Assembly: GCF_047344985.1 (NCBI RefSeq)
Contig: NZ_CP178861.1
Location: 558,001-622,000, forward strand
Direction of reading: 5' to 3'
DNA: 64,000 nt
Source of the DNA: Bdellovibrio sp047344985
GTDB taxonomy: Bacteria > Bdellovibrionota > Bdellovibrionia > Bdellovibrionales > Bdellovibrionaceae
In this document: positions 8,542 through 17,508 of the stretch, piece after piece
How the letters are laid out: every line of letters starts with the position of its first letter
Position numbering within the stretch: position 1 is the first letter of the stretch
The notes under the pieces: model-generated
What the model saw: only the letters and a program-made list of their open reading frames with translations
The model's database searches: none
Told to the model about the DNA's origin: nothing
Program-made: the position numbers and the translations under genes

Positions 8542-8625
8542 AGCATTCATTCTATTTATATTTTTTGCCTTCCGCAGAGGGTTTTGCTAACTCTCGTTCA
8601 CCAATACGCGGAAAAGGACACCTAT

Positions 8626-9666
8626 ATGATTAAAAAATCGGTTCTGTTTTTCTCTCTGCTTTTTGTTTCGTCTCTTTCATTTGCTGACGTTGAGTATCTT
8701 CGCTTATCTCCGGGTAAAGTGATCGCTTATGAGCACATCGTAAAAAATCAAAATGGTGACACACTGATTTTACTTCCTGGTGTGAACCGCGCGCTCAATC
8801 CTTCGGACCGTGCCGTGCGTGCTTTGGCGCAACAGGGCTGGAATATTCTGATGCCTTCTTTGCCAGCCCATCCTCTTTCGGTGAAAGGCTTAAAAAGCTC
8901 AGAGGTGCCCTATTTCAAATACGATTCAAGTGTGCGTGTAAAAGATTTTGCAGGCGACGTGGAAGCTCTGACGGCACATCTGGGAATTAAGAAAGCCATT
9001 CCTGTGACGTTGTCTTACAGCTCCTCTATTGGCGCTTATTTGAATGAAAAACTTTTCCCTCACGTGATTGAAACTGTTCCTTTGGGAATCGCAACAGAGG
9101 GCGACCCTGAATCCGCAAAGAACGCGGAGCTTTGGGAAAACTGGCTTCGTTTAAATCCATTTATGGCGCCTTTCTGGATTCGTCAGTTCCGCGACACCGC
9201 TTATGCGACTCATTGGGGTCAGACGGTGGATGCCAATTTGAAAGCCGACGCTGATTTCTACGGTGAAAATCCACGTGTTGCAGATATCAAGTCCGGTTAT
9301 GTGACCATCGCCCGTGCCGTGGAAGATTTTAATTTTCCAGAGTGGGATTTTAGAAATGAAAAACGCACGCGTGATTTTGTTTTTGCGGGCCAAGAAAATC
9401 CGGAGCGTCTTAAAAATCAAATTGAAGTTTTAAAGCATTACTTAACAAGCGGAAAACCAGTACGTGTGCTTGTGGTGGCGAATGCAGGGCACATTCTTCC
9501 GACGGATGATCCTACAGTGTATGCAGGTGTTTTGACTTTACTCGCAACCCAATCTCGACAAAGTTCAGTGCAGTTTGCAATTGTGAACTCTGCCGAGAGT
9601 TTAAAATCTTTGCGTTGGCAGGATGGTTCCGCTTTAGAGAACTGGATTAAAGCGAACCAACGTTAA
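8626..9666 (+). CDS. Secreted alpha/beta-hydrolase-like protein
   Basis: The 346-residue product begins with a clear signal peptide (about 1-20, ending SFA). It reads like an alpha/beta hydrolase: an oxyanion-type strand LILLPGVN, a nucleophile-elbow-like SYSSSIGAY, and a C-terminal histidine in VVANAGHILPTDDP. The serine context is not the classical GxSxG, so activity is uncertain. The ATG at 8626 has AAGGA upstream and fits the signal peptide; an upstream start at 8584 would disrupt it. The 3' end overlaps the convergent caspase-like gene by 20 bases. Confidence 0.65.
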   Translation: MIKKSVLFFSLLFVSSLSFADVEYLRLSPGKVIAYEHIVKNQNGDTLILLPGVNRALNPSDRAVRALAQQGWNILMPSLPAHPLSVKGLKSSEVPYFKYDSSVRVKDFAGDVEALTAHLGIKKAIPVTLSYSSSIGAYLNEKLFPHVIETVPLGIATEGDPESAKNAELWENWLRLNPFMAPFWIRQFRDTAYATHWGQTVDANLKADADFYGENPRVADIKSGYVTIARAVEDFNFPEWDFRNEKRTRDFVFAGQENPERLKNQIEVLKHYLTSGKPVRVLVVANAGHILPTDDPTVYAGVLTLLATQSRQSSVQFAIVNSAESLKSLRWQDGSALENWIKANQR

Positions 9667-10894
9667 GCATAAAGGTCATTCCATCTAGGGGCTTTTCCAT
9701 GTCTTTTAGGATTTCGCCCCAAGTGGGATTGTCGTTCACTTTAAAAAGTCGCTTCATGAATTGAATATGAATCGGTGCTTCGTAAGCGAAATAGCTTGAA
9801 AGACCGTTTGTCAGAATATCAATTTTGCCTTTGCTTTTTTGAGATTCAAACATCGAAAGATAATACGAATAACTAGAACATCCATCGAAGAAAAAGATCT
9901 GATGCTTGCGATTGTTGAATTCCAAAGGCCCGGCTTTCTCTTCTAATGAGCCTATATCCAGATTTCCGCCCAGACCCGAGTGTCCTGCATAGATAATGAC
10001 ATCGGACTGTTTTACGGCCTCTTTAAAGAATTTAGCAAAGGTCACGTTCTTACTCATGACGCCTGTTTCGGCGAGCAAGCGAGTGACACGGATTTGCACG
10101 GTGGTGCCGTCCTTCTTGCGAACCGCTTTATCAAATTGGTGAACGGGACGGTTTTTGAATTTGGCAATCACAGTTTCGGCAAAGCCTGCTTCGCGCAGCC
10201 ATTGATTGACTTCTTCAAAGCTTAAGCGGCCATCGTCGCCAGGGTTTTTGGCATCTTCAGAAAAACCATTGATCGTAGTGATTTGGAAAAGGTCTCCGTT
10301 GCCGTTGTCGCCGCGGACTTTCTCTAATTGCGCATCTGCATCGTCCATTTGTTTTAAAGCAGAGATCTTCACAACCACAGGCGAAGCCAGAGGAGCTTCA
10401 CGCAATTGTTCACAGCCAAAGCGGAAAGGGTCATAGAAATACCAGAAGTCACCGAAGCTATTGTAGTGCTCATCCGTGCATTTCTCGTCATAGAAATTAT
10501 CTAGATCTGAAGGTAAAGTAATCTGCCAAGCGCCTTGCGCTAAAAGATCTTGCGCCACTTTTTTATTTAAAAGCAAAACGCCGGAAGTTTTATAGGCGAT
10601 GGTGCGAACGCCCGCGCGTTTCTTGTTTTTTAGAATGTCATAACTTAACGGTAAACGGGGAGCTCCGACTCCGGGAGTTTCTGAGTTGATATTATACTTC
10701 ATGACCATGGAGTGGGATTGCAGGTATCCAAAAAGATGCTGCATGTGAGAGTCCGCGAGAGTCGCGGCATCAGAAGTGTCGGTTGTATGAAATTCTGCGG
10801 AATAAGAAAATTTAACTTCGATTGAGCTAGGAGACAGAACAGCCGCATGTGCAGACAGCGCACCAAAGAGCAGGAAAAAAGCCAGAGATTTCAT
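9647..10894 (-). CDS. Secreted caspase-like (clan CD) cysteine peptidase candidate
   Basis: The 415-residue protein has a signal peptide (about 1-18). Its C-terminal half shows the two-strand layout of clan CD peptidases: a hydrophobic strand ending in a histidine, DVIIYAGHSG (H305), and a second strand ending in a cysteine, IFFFDGCSS (C339). Between these and the N-terminal domain, residues 217-228 (NPGDDGRLSFEE) look like a calcium-binding EF-hand loop. This suggests an exported, perhaps calcium-responsive, protease. Assignment rests on motif order only, and no family name is claimed. ATG 10894 follows a GGGAGG site and the promoter at 10929-10957. Confidence 0.55.
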   Translation of the reverse strand: MKSLAFFLLFGALSAHAAVLSPSSIEVKFSYSAEFHTTDTSDAATLADSHMQHLFGYLQSHSMVMKYNINSETPGVGAPRLPLSYDILKNKKRAGVRTIAYKTSGVLLLNKKVAQDLLAQGAWQITLPSDLDNFYDEKCTDEHYNSFGDFWYFYDPFRFGCEQLREAPLASPVVVKISALKQMDDADAQLEKVRGDNGNGDLFQITTINGFSEDAKNPGDDGRLSFEEVNQWLREAGFAETVIAKFKNRPVHQFDKAVRKKDGTTVQIRVTRLLAETGVMSKNVTFAKFFKEAVKQSDVIIYAGHSGLGGNLDIGSLEEKAGPLEFNNRKHQIFFFDGCSSYSYYLSMFESQKSKGKIDILTNGLSSYFAYEAPIHIQFMKRLFKVNDNPTWGEILKDMEKPLDGMTFMLNVGSL

Positions 10895-10928
10895 AACAAA
10901 ATCCTCCCGTTTTTTAGACTGAAGGCAT

Positions 10929-10957
10929 TTTGTAAAGGGGACCCTATTTTCTGTCAA
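10929..10957 (-). promoter_or_regulatory. Sigma70-type promoter of the caspase-like gene
   Basis: On the minus strand TTGACA (10957-10952) and TACAAA (10934-10929) are separated by exactly 17 bases. Transcription would start near 10922, about 28 bases before the ATG at 10894, leaving room for the GGGAGG site. The element lies between this gene and the upstream outer-membrane gene, so the two can be transcribed separately. Confidence 0.55.
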
Positions 10958-10990
10958 TAGAGCCCCCGATGGGGTGTTAATCTTTCACTG

Positions 10991-11974
10991 TTAGAAGCTA
11001 CCAGTGACGGACGCTGAGACCCAATAAGGCATATCTAAGCGAATATCGTCCTTGTTGATGGCATCTCTCCAGAAGGACACGCCTCCTTCAAAAGCGCCAT
11101 TAACGCCATAATAGGCAGGGCTTGTCAGCTTTGCCACAAACTCGGTATCCCAATTGATTTGCGGAGCATGGTAGTACTGATGGCCGTCGCCTTTGGCTGT
11201 GCCATTCCAGTTGTTATTGAGTTCGTATTTTGCATCACGACCTTGAGCGGCATCGCGCGCTTTGTAGTTTCCTGCCACACCGAATTCAAAATATTTTGCG
11301 ACTTGGTATTTGCTTGAAAGAGTCGTGACAAATTCATTTCCCAAAGCCCAACCGCTTGAGTTTCTTCCGCCACGAACTGTGACTTGCCCGCGTGCTGAGT
11401 TCACCCATTTTGCTACAGGTGTGTAAGTGTATGTTGAACCCAAGATAAGATCCGGAGTTCCTGAACCCAATTGCATATTGTAAGCGGCGTTTTGTGAAGG
11501 ATTGGAAGTGAAAGTTTCATCAATGCTTCCTGTTGGCAAAGTCACGCTGATATCTCCTAAGAAAAGATGTCTGTCGGCGGCGTGCAAAGCCGTCATCGCC
11601 ATCAGGCGCACATCGCCAAGGCCTTCGGTATAGTCACGAGTTTTGAAATTCAAACCACCAGGAATCGGTTCGTATTTTGTTTCGACCATGTTTTTGATAT
11701 GCGGAACAAAAGCTAACAACGTCCATTGTGGACTGTAAAGCCATGTCGCCGTGATCATGTTCAAATCAACTGTCGAAGCATCAAATCCATAGATGCGTGT
11801 GTTGGCGTTGTTCGTTCCTTGCAAATCGTATTTATAGTAACTGTAAGTGAGAAAATAACTTGGCGCTTTGACCGTTGTTGAAATCTGTTGAGTCGCTTGT
11901 TCTTCTTGTGCGAAGGCTGCGGGCATTGCGAGTGTGGCAAGCAAAGCACTCAAAACCAAAACCGTTTTTTTCAT
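10991..11974 (-). CDS. Outer-membrane beta-barrel protein, phenol-degradation MetA-like
   Basis: The 327-residue protein has a signal peptide (MKKTVLVLSALLA to AFA) and then alternating aromatic/hydrophobic strands typical of a transmembrane barrel, ending in a C-terminal phenylalanine (TGSF). A central LPTG motif within DISVTLPTGS is characteristic of the MetA-pathway transporter-like barrel family. It may be a pore for hydrophobic substrates, but the substrate is unknown. ATG 11974 is chosen because the signal peptide starts there and AGGAGAA precedes it; the longer frame to 12004 lacks these. Confidence 0.7.
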   Translation of the reverse strand: MKKTVLVLSALLATLAMPAAFAQEEQATQQISTTVKAPSYFLTYSYYKYDLQGTNNANTRIYGFDASTVDLNMITATWLYSPQWTLLAFVPHIKNMVETKYEPIPGGLNFKTRDYTEGLGDVRLMAMTALHAADRHLFLGDISVTLPTGSIDETFTSNPSQNAAYNMQLGSGTPDLILGSTYTYTPVAKWVNSARGQVTVRGGRNSSGWALGNEFVTTLSSKYQVAKYFEFGVAGNYKARDAAQGRDAKYELNNNWNGTAKGDGHQYYHAPQINWDTEFVAKLTSPAYYGVNGAFEGGVSFWRDAINKDDIRLDMPYWVSASVTGSF

Positions 11975-12316
11975 ACGAAAGTTCTCCTGAATATTTTTCT
12001 TCAAGGTTCGATTTGAATTCTTCTATAAATTCAGTCAATCAAAATGCAGCTACAAATGTTAGAGTAAATACACTAATCCTCGAGGAGAAAATGCACTTTC
12101 CACTGTGATTCGAAGAGGTTCTCTGTGTTTTGCATTGTCTGATTTTGAAACATTAAAAATTGGATATGGGGCGGCAAGAGAAATATCCAGTTCGAAAAAA
12201 AATAGAAACACTTTGTTTGTCGAGGACTGTCTTAAATTGAGTATTTGTTAAAGAAAATCACCCAGACGTTCGATCTAATTCCTAATCGTTCATGTACTTG
12301 GGGAAAAGAGAAATCA
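11975..12316. other. Divergent intergenic region, 342 bp
   Basis: This stretch lies between the minus-strand barrel gene and the plus-strand papain-like gene and must carry both promoters. It holds an inverted repeat TGGATAT (12161-12167) and ATATCCA (12183-12189) separated by 15 bases, which could be an operator. The region is AT-rich with runs of A at 12196-12203. I found no convincing -35/-10 pair and no open frame worth calling. Confidence 0.4.
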
Positions 12317-14161
12317 ATGTCATTGGGATCAAATAAGAAATCCACTTTTGCTATTTTCTTTTTAGGTCTTGCTTGTTCATCGGCCAGCGCGCTCACGCAG
12401 GCGGAACCTCTCCTTTTAAAATACGTAAAACCCAGCGGCAATATTACGAGTTCTCGTACAGCCACTTTCTATTTGCAAACGCTGAGAAGTGCGAGCTGCA
12501 AATACTCGACGGTGAAACAAGATTTTGCGAAGATGCCTTTTGCTTTTAAATCGACGGGCGGAACGATTCATGGTCACGGTCTTTCCGGCTTAACGCCGAA
12601 AAAGTCCTACACATATTATATCGCTTGCCAGGGCGTGAAAGACAAAGTGGTGAGTGCTGTTGAAACTGTGCAGTTCACGACAGCTGCAGAGCAGATCGTG
12701 GGAGACAAGGTTGCTGTGCCTACTCCAGATCCCGCACCGACACAAACGCCGATACCGGCGTCCATTCCTTCATTTGATCTTACAGGTTTAAGTGAACTGG
12801 GGCCGGAAGCATTTTTACCAAGCCCTGCCGGTCAATATTCAGCCGAAAGATCTTGCGCCATTTACAAATTTTACGATTCTTCACCGGCCTACAATATGTA
12901 TGTCACGGAGAATTTTTCTAAGGAAGCCACAGCCAGTGCGGCGACCTGCAAAAAGTTTATTGAAAAGTATTATCTTTCGCACGAAGGCTGCGGTGTTGGC
13001 GGCATTGACAATAAATACTGGTCTGTCGTCGGTGTCTTAAAAAACACTGCCGATGGCGTTTTGAAATTCAGTACGACCGGCGGCCTCAGAAATATTTCTT
13101 TGCAACAGGGAAGCAGTGTCGTTGCTATGAGTGCAGCGAAATGCGTGACTTCCGAAGCGTATCAGAAAAGTAAAGGAACTCTTTGGAGTCAGGTCAACTC
13201 TTGTGATTATGCGAAGACGAAATTTTGCGTGAACCCTTACGTTCCATTGTTGTCGCAGTCTTCTCCGCAATTGGCGAGCTATATTGCGAAGGCGACGGGT
13301 GACAGCACAATTAAAAAAGATATGGGGTGGTGTGGGGCTGTGTCTTTAACCATGTCCACGCTGGGAGCTATTTACTCTTCTCCTGGTGAAATTTTGCAAG
13401 ATCCATTTTTTTGGAAAAACAATCTGCCGTCCCCAGAAAAAGGATTGGCGATCACGGACTTGTTTGAACGAACGGCTCATTACGCAGACTTCGTTTATCA
13501 GATTGGCAATATCGCCGGAACGAATTGGGCGAAGGGCGGCACGCTGACGGATAGAGGTTTAGAGACGATCTTAAGTCGCCAAGATCCTTCTATTGGAAAT
13601 TTGAACAAGGTTTCTTATGAAGGCGAGGTCCTAACTAAAAGATTTAAAGTTCTCACGGATGAATGGAGTAATGAAGCTCTGGTGAAGGGGTTGACGGTAG
13701 GCCAAAACAATAACTTTGCACGCGGCTCCGGCATTATCAGAGATTGTTACGCTCAAACAGTGAAGAAGGTAAATTCGGATGACAAGCGTGACTACTGGGA
13801 GCTTTCAAACTTTCAGTGTGAATGGAAAAGATCCGGCATGACCCACGCCTTAAGCGTGAATGGTTTAGAGGATGGCTATGTGAAGATCTATGATCCGTGG
13901 GGAAAAGTTTATAACTTACAGATTATTGAAAACGCGCAGGTGCCGACGCTGAACATGAAGGTGGCTCTAGCAATTCCGGTCGGCGGCTCCGGGTATTTCA
14001 GGGACAGCGGTATGATGGATGAGTCTTTGGAAGGATATGTTCAAAAAATGGTTACGGCCAAAGGCGCGCCCGCTCCCGTTGGCAGAAGAGCGATTAACTA
14101 TTTTTACATCGCGATTTACGGATATCAAACCGGCATCGTCGGCAAGGCGAAAGACAGGTAA
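12317..14161 (+). CDS. Secreted papain-like (C39-like) protein with N-terminal beta domain
   Basis: The 614-residue exported protein has a signal peptide (about 1-26). It continues with a beta-rich, fibronectin-like domain (about 30-125), a proline-rich linker, a cysteine-containing middle region, and a C-terminal domain with a papain-type triad: C339 in MGWCGAVSLT, H510 in MTHALSVNG and D526 in YDPWG. This Cys ... His ... Asp-Pro-Trp spacing is seen in peptidase_C39-like proteins. It may be a protease, transglutaminase-like enzyme or amidase; the substrate is unknown. It is followed after six bases by a small membrane-anchored protein. Confidence 0.6.
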   Translation: MSLGSNKKSTFAIFFLGLACSSASALTQAEPLLLKYVKPSGNITSSRTATFYLQTLRSASCKYSTVKQDFAKMPFAFKSTGGTIHGHGLSGLTPKKSYTYYIACQGVKDKVVSAVETVQFTTAAEQIVGDKVAVPTPDPAPTQTPIPASIPSFDLTGLSELGPEAFLPSPAGQYSAERSCAIYKFYDSSPAYNMYVTENFSKEATASAATCKKFIEKYYLSHEGCGVGGIDNKYWSVVGVLKNTADGVLKFSTTGGLRNISLQQGSSVVAMSAAKCVTSEAYQKSKGTLWSQVNSCDYAKTKFCVNPYVPLLSQSSPQLASYIAKATGDSTIKKDMGWCGAVSLTMSTLGAIYSSPGEILQDPFFWKNNLPSPEKGLAITDLFERTAHYADFVYQIGNIAGTNWAKGGTLTDRGLETILSRQDPSIGNLNKVSYEGEVLTKRFKVLTDEWSNEALVKGLTVGQNNNFARGSGIIRDCYAQTVKKVNSDDKRDYWELSNFQCEWKRSGMTHALSVNGLEDGYVKIYDPWGKVYNLQIIENAQVPTLNMKVALAIPVGGSGYFRDSGMMDESLEGYVQKMVTAKGAPAPVGRRAINYFYIAIYGYQTGIVGKAKDR

Positions 14162-14167
14162 GAGCGA

Positions 14168-14959
14168 ATGACAGCAATGAAAAAAGCGATGATAGTTTTG
14201 GTGTTGGTTCTTGGTATGGCTTATTTGGCTTTCAGCAAAATGAACTCCAGCGTTGATTTGGCGTCGAATGAAGAAGAAACATCTTATGCCCCGCGCACAT
14301 TTGCAAATTCATCTCCGGCGAAAAATCTTCCACCTGCGGACGCAGCAAATGTGGCTAAGGTGGAGGAGTTTCACGAGATGACGGTCACAGATTCTTATTA
14401 CACTCACAATGCTTATCTAAAACCATTTATGAGTGATGAAGGCGTAGCGAAATCTTTTTACAAAGCCAAAGAATTTTTTAAAGAAAGTCCCAATGCCGAA
14501 CACATCGCCGTGTGGATTGCCATGGGAAATATTCTGGATTCCAATCCCGAGTACGGGGAACTTTTGGAATACTCGATAGGCAAGATCAACGAAAACTCGC
14601 GAGTGAATTTGTCTGTTTTTGAGAACGCGACGAAAACTCTGACCCCAGACGATAGTTTTATTCGGAGCCAGCTTCTTAATATCGTCAATCAAATGAATGT
14701 CACATCAGAAGACAAGGTCCGCTTTTTTGGAAAGGAAATATCCCGCCCTGCCGCGCTCGATGCGGAAGGACGGTGGAGTCCTGACTCTCTGAATATCACA
14801 ACGGCGCTCGTGCTATTGAAAAATAACAACGCTGCGAAAGCGGATGTCGTCGAGTACATGAAGGAAAGCCTTCGGGTCAATCAGAGCCAAAAGATTAAAG
14901 GAAAGCTTCTCACCCGTTTTGCCACTTACTTTCCCGAAGCGATGGACGATCTCAGATAA
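14168..14959 (+). CDS. Membrane-anchored protein of unknown function
   Basis: This 263-residue product has one N-terminal hydrophobic segment (about residues 6-22) without a lipobox or clear cleavage site, then a hydrophilic, mostly helical region that should lie in the periplasm. No known domain was recognised. It begins six bases after the papain-like gene and is followed by a terminator, so the two form a pair. It could be a partner or inhibitor of that enzyme, but this is only inferred from position. Confidence 0.6.
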   Translation: MTAMKKAMIVLVLVLGMAYLAFSKMNSSVDLASNEEETSYAPRTFANSSPAKNLPPADAANVAKVEEFHEMTVTDSYYTHNAYLKPFMSDEGVAKSFYKAKEFFKESPNAEHIAVWIAMGNILDSNPEYGELLEYSIGKINENSRVNLSVFENATKTLTPDDSFIRSQLLNIVNQMNVTSEDKVRFFGKEISRPAALDAEGRWSPDSLNITTALVLLKNNNAAKADVVEYMKESLRVNQSQKIKGKLLTRFATYFPEAMDDLR

Positions 14960-14995
14960 GTCTAAAAACTGTCGCAATGTCAAAATGATACACAG

Positions 14996-15020
14996 TATAG
15001 GGGCCTCTTTGGCCCCTATA
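14996..15020 (+). terminator. Hairpin terminator after the papain-like gene pair
   Basis: TATAGGGGCC (14996-15005) pairs perfectly with GGCCCCTATA (15011-15020) around the loop TCTTT. The 10-bp stem is strong, but only a short TATGTTTT follows, so termination may be partial. It separates the 14168-14959 gene from the amidase-like gene. Confidence 0.6.
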
Positions 15021-15072
15021 TATGTTTTGGGCGAGCCTTCTTTTTGCTCTGGGAGTTTGTGTTGAGGTGTCT

Positions 15073-15999
15073 ATGAAACAAACTCTTTTAGCGATGCTGA
15101 TGGCCGTGAGCCTTTTGCCCGTATCAGCGCTTTCTTCCGTAGGGAGTGATGCTCCTAAGGAAGGTTTGTTTGTTCGTTCTGATGAAACCTTAGACTCTAT
15201 TTACGCAAATTCCACAGCAGCCCGTATTATGTCGGCTTCAGTCACGGCGCGTGTGAAGTATTATGCGAATATCTTTTTAGCGAAAAAATCTCCTTACGTG
15301 GTTGAACCTTTGGGTGAAGGGGAGAATGGCGAGTTCAATAAAGGGCCTTTGTATCGTTTTGACGGTTTTGATTGCACGACATTCGTTGAAACCGTTTTGG
15401 CGTTGTCTCTCTCATCAACTCCCGAGCAGTTTAAGCAGACCATCAATAAAATTCGATATAAGAACGGTGAAGTTTCATATCAGACACGCAATCACTTTCC
15501 GAGTGTCGATTGGATTCCCAACAACACTCAAGCAGGATTCGTGGAAGACATCACTGGCAAAGTGGGCGGTGAAAAAACCAGGTGGTCACAAACGTGGATC
15601 GAAAAAGACAACTGGTTTCGCATGAAGGGTCCGGACTTTTTTCAACTCAGTACGGAGTTCGGTAAAGAGCTTGGGAAAATTCCTTATCTTTCCAAAGAAG
15701 ATCTTCTTAACAATCGCGCCCTGGAAAATCGTATTCCCAGCGGAGCAATCTTTCATGTGGTTCGTCCTAACTGGGATCTGAAAAAAGCCATTGGCACTGA
15801 GCTCGATGTTTCGCATGAAGGTTTTCTTATCCGGGAAAATGGAGTACTTTACATGGTTCACGCCAGCAACGGTCTTCGTGATGGTGGAGAAGACTATAAA
15901 GGTGTGAAAAAAGAAGCTCTTCGTGAGTACATTTCCCGCGTGATGATGAAGTCACCGTCGATGGCGGGATTCAATATTCTCCGCATTCAAGCGCACTAA
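15073..15999 (+). CDS. DUF1460-type (NlpC/P60-like) N-acetylmuramoyl-L-alanine amidase-like protein
   Basis: The 308-residue secreted protein has a signal peptide (about 1-20) and the DUF1460 pattern: DGFDCTTFVE with the likely nucleophile C101, an RYKNG stretch, then R-N-HF followed by DWIPNN, and a likely catalytic histidine H248 in DVSHEGFLI. Characterised family members cleave peptidoglycan fragments as amidases, which suits a bacterium that digests prey wall. ATG 15073 is chosen for the signal peptide and the GAGG five bases upstream. Confidence 0.8.
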   Translation: MKQTLLAMLMAVSLLPVSALSSVGSDAPKEGLFVRSDETLDSIYANSTAARIMSASVTARVKYYANIFLAKKSPYVVEPLGEGENGEFNKGPLYRFDGFDCTTFVETVLALSLSSTPEQFKQTINKIRYKNGEVSYQTRNHFPSVDWIPNNTQAGFVEDITGKVGGEKTRWSQTWIEKDNWFRMKGPDFFQLSTEFGKELGKIPYLSKEDLLNNRALENRIPSGAIFHVVRPNWDLKKAIGTELDVSHEGFLIRENGVLYMVHASNGLRDGGEDYKGVKKEALREYISRVMMKSPSMAGFNILRIQAH

Positions 16000-16498
16000 C
16001 CTGTGTAACATAACCCTTTGATAAAACATCGCTTTCACGGCCTTGGTCGAGGTCGTCCTGGACCTTTGTCGTAATATTTTTTGGTCCTTAATTTCCAGTA
16101 AAATCAAGCACTAGGAAAGTTGTAATAAAAATTCCTGGACCAAGGGCCTAAAGTTTTCTGGACCATGGTCCGAAGAGTTTGCTGTTACTTGTTGGGAAAT
16201 AATGTTGCGGTTCACTCCTCCAGAAAAACTCTCCCAGAGAGAGTTCCTCAAAGAAGAGACCTCCGTGGCAAAGGGTTCCTCGACGATCGAGACTTCAGTC
16301 ACCTTGATCCCGAGGAGCTTTTTCCAACCTTAAATAAAAAATTAATTTGTTAGTGAGTTAGTACAAAAAAATAAATCGGATCATAGTACGTTGACGGGAT
16401 TACAGAGTGTTCTGAAGGTAAGTGGTGCGACCTAGGTTCATGTCTCAATTCCATACAAAATCAGCGGAAGTGATCTCTCAATCCCTTAGGAGGTTCTC
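16000..16498. other. Long intergenic region upstream of flagellin 1
   Basis: This 499-bp region has no credible open frame. It holds the FliA-like promoter at 16149-16176, a 7-bp hairpin AACTCTC/GAGAGTT at 16227-16245 inside the presumed leader, and an ACCTAGGT palindrome at 16430-16437. The word CTGGACCTTTGTC occurs here (about 16058-16070) and again upstream of flagellin 2 (about 18301-18313), hinting at shared regulation or at an old duplication of the flagellin unit. Confidence 0.45.
16149..16176 (+). promoter_or_regulatory. FliA (sigma28)-like promoter of flagellin 1
   Basis: TAAAG at 16149-16153, extended to TAAAGTTT, is followed after a total spacer of 16 bases by TCCGAAGA (16169-16176), close to the flagellar consensus TAAA-N15-GCCGATAA. 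It would give a leader of about 315 bases before the flagellin ATG. The spacer is one base longer than consensus, so confidence is moderate. Confidence 0.5.
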
Positions 16499-17323
16499 AT
16501 GGGCTTAAGAATCGCTACCAATACTGCATCTATCGCAGCACAACGTGTGCTTTCGAAACAGCAAAAACGTGCGGAGCATTCAGCGCAAGCATTAGCGTCT
16601 GGTTCTCGCATCGTTAACGCCGCCGACGACGCTGCCGGTTTGGCGATCTCAGAAAACTTTAAAGGACAGTTAAAAGGTATCGCGCAAGCGCGTAACAACG
16701 CGAACAATGCGATTTCATTCTCGCAAGTGGGTGAGGGTGGTCTCAGCGAGGTATCAAATATCTTGATTCGTCTCCGCGAGCTCGGAGTACAAGCAGCCTC
16801 TGATACTGTCAGTGATACGGAGCGCGGGTTCCTCAACAACGAGGCCCAACAACTCATCCAAGAAGCGGATCGTATTGCAAAAACCACTACGTTCGGTAAC
16901 ACTAAACTTCTTGATGGTTCCGGTGGTAAATTAGAATTCCACGTCGGCGCCTACGGTGGAGAAGAAAATATCATCTCATTCGACTTCGATGCCGATGCGA
17001 CAACAAGCTCGCTGGGTATCAGTGGAATTGCGGTGGACGACAAGGGAAGTGCTCGTGACACTCTTGAGTCGGTGGACCAAGCCATTCAAAAAGTCGGTGC
17101 GTTGCGCGCGAACTTCGGTGCGATGCAATCGCGACTTGAATCTACAGTAAGCAACCTCGACGTTTCTTACGAAAACTTGTCAGCTGCGAACTCTCGCATT
17201 CGTGATACAGACGTTGCGAAAGAAACAGCAGAGATGGCATCAGCAAGTATCTTGCAAAACACAGCGGTATCGGTTCTCGCACAAGCGAACCAATTACCAA
17301 ACGTTGCAATGAAACTAGTTTAA
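16499..17323 (+). CDS. fliC: Flagellin 1
   Basis: The 274-residue filament protein has the conserved D0/D1 N-terminal helices (LRIATNTAS, ASGSRIVNAADDAAGLAISE) and the C-terminal D1/D0 helices (ENLSAANSRIRDTDVA, ending LPNVAMKLV). Only a short variable middle part lies between them. It is exported through the flagellar apparatus. AGGAGGTTCTC just upstream gives a near-ideal ribosome binding site. It resembles the second flagellin but has its own promoter and terminator, so filament composition can be varied. Confidence 0.96.
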   Translation: MGLRIATNTASIAAQRVLSKQQKRAEHSAQALASGSRIVNAADDAAGLAISENFKGQLKGIAQARNNANNAISFSQVGEGGLSEVSNILIRLRELGVQAASDTVSDTERGFLNNEAQQLIQEADRIAKTTTFGNTKLLDGSGGKLEFHVGAYGGEENIISFDFDADATTSSLGISGIAVDDKGSARDTLESVDQAIQKVGALRANFGAMQSRLESTVSNLDVSYENLSAANSRIRDTDVAKETAEMASASILQNTAVSVLAQANQLPNVAMKLV

Positions 17324-17448
17324 TCAAAGACATAATTTAAGAATCACCATTCGTACAAACTACGGATATCGGGTGGGGCCTGTTCTGGGATATGGCCTCA
17401 TTCGAGAATGAGGGGTCGCCCACATAAACCTCTCGTGTCTTAAGCCCA

Positions 17449-17477
17449 CCCTGGGAGCACCCGCTCCCAGGGATTTT
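17449..17477 (+). terminator. Terminator of flagellin 1
   Basis: CCCTGGGAGC (17449-17458) pairs perfectly with GCTCCCAGGG (17463-17472) around the loop ACCC and is followed by ATTTT. The T run ends exactly where the left terminal repeat of the RAYT unit begins (17478), so the mobile unit abuts the terminator. Confidence 0.85.
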
Positions 17478-17508
17478 AAAAGGTGCCTGCTTCTTTTTTC
17501 TGGCTACA
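17478..17508 (+). repeat. Left terminal inverted repeat of the RAYT unit
   Basis: This 31-base sequence matches the reverse complement of 18239-18269 at every position. It starts directly after the flagellin 1 terminator and contains the last codons and TAG stop of the transposase gene. Its core GGTGCCTGC recalls the GGTGCC-type repeats seen beside RAYT genes in other bacteria. Confidence 0.9.

Noticed and set aside
16165..16353. 62-codon frame upstream of flagellin 1
   Set aside because: It lies in the presumed leader, lacks a ribosome binding site and shows no recognisable features.
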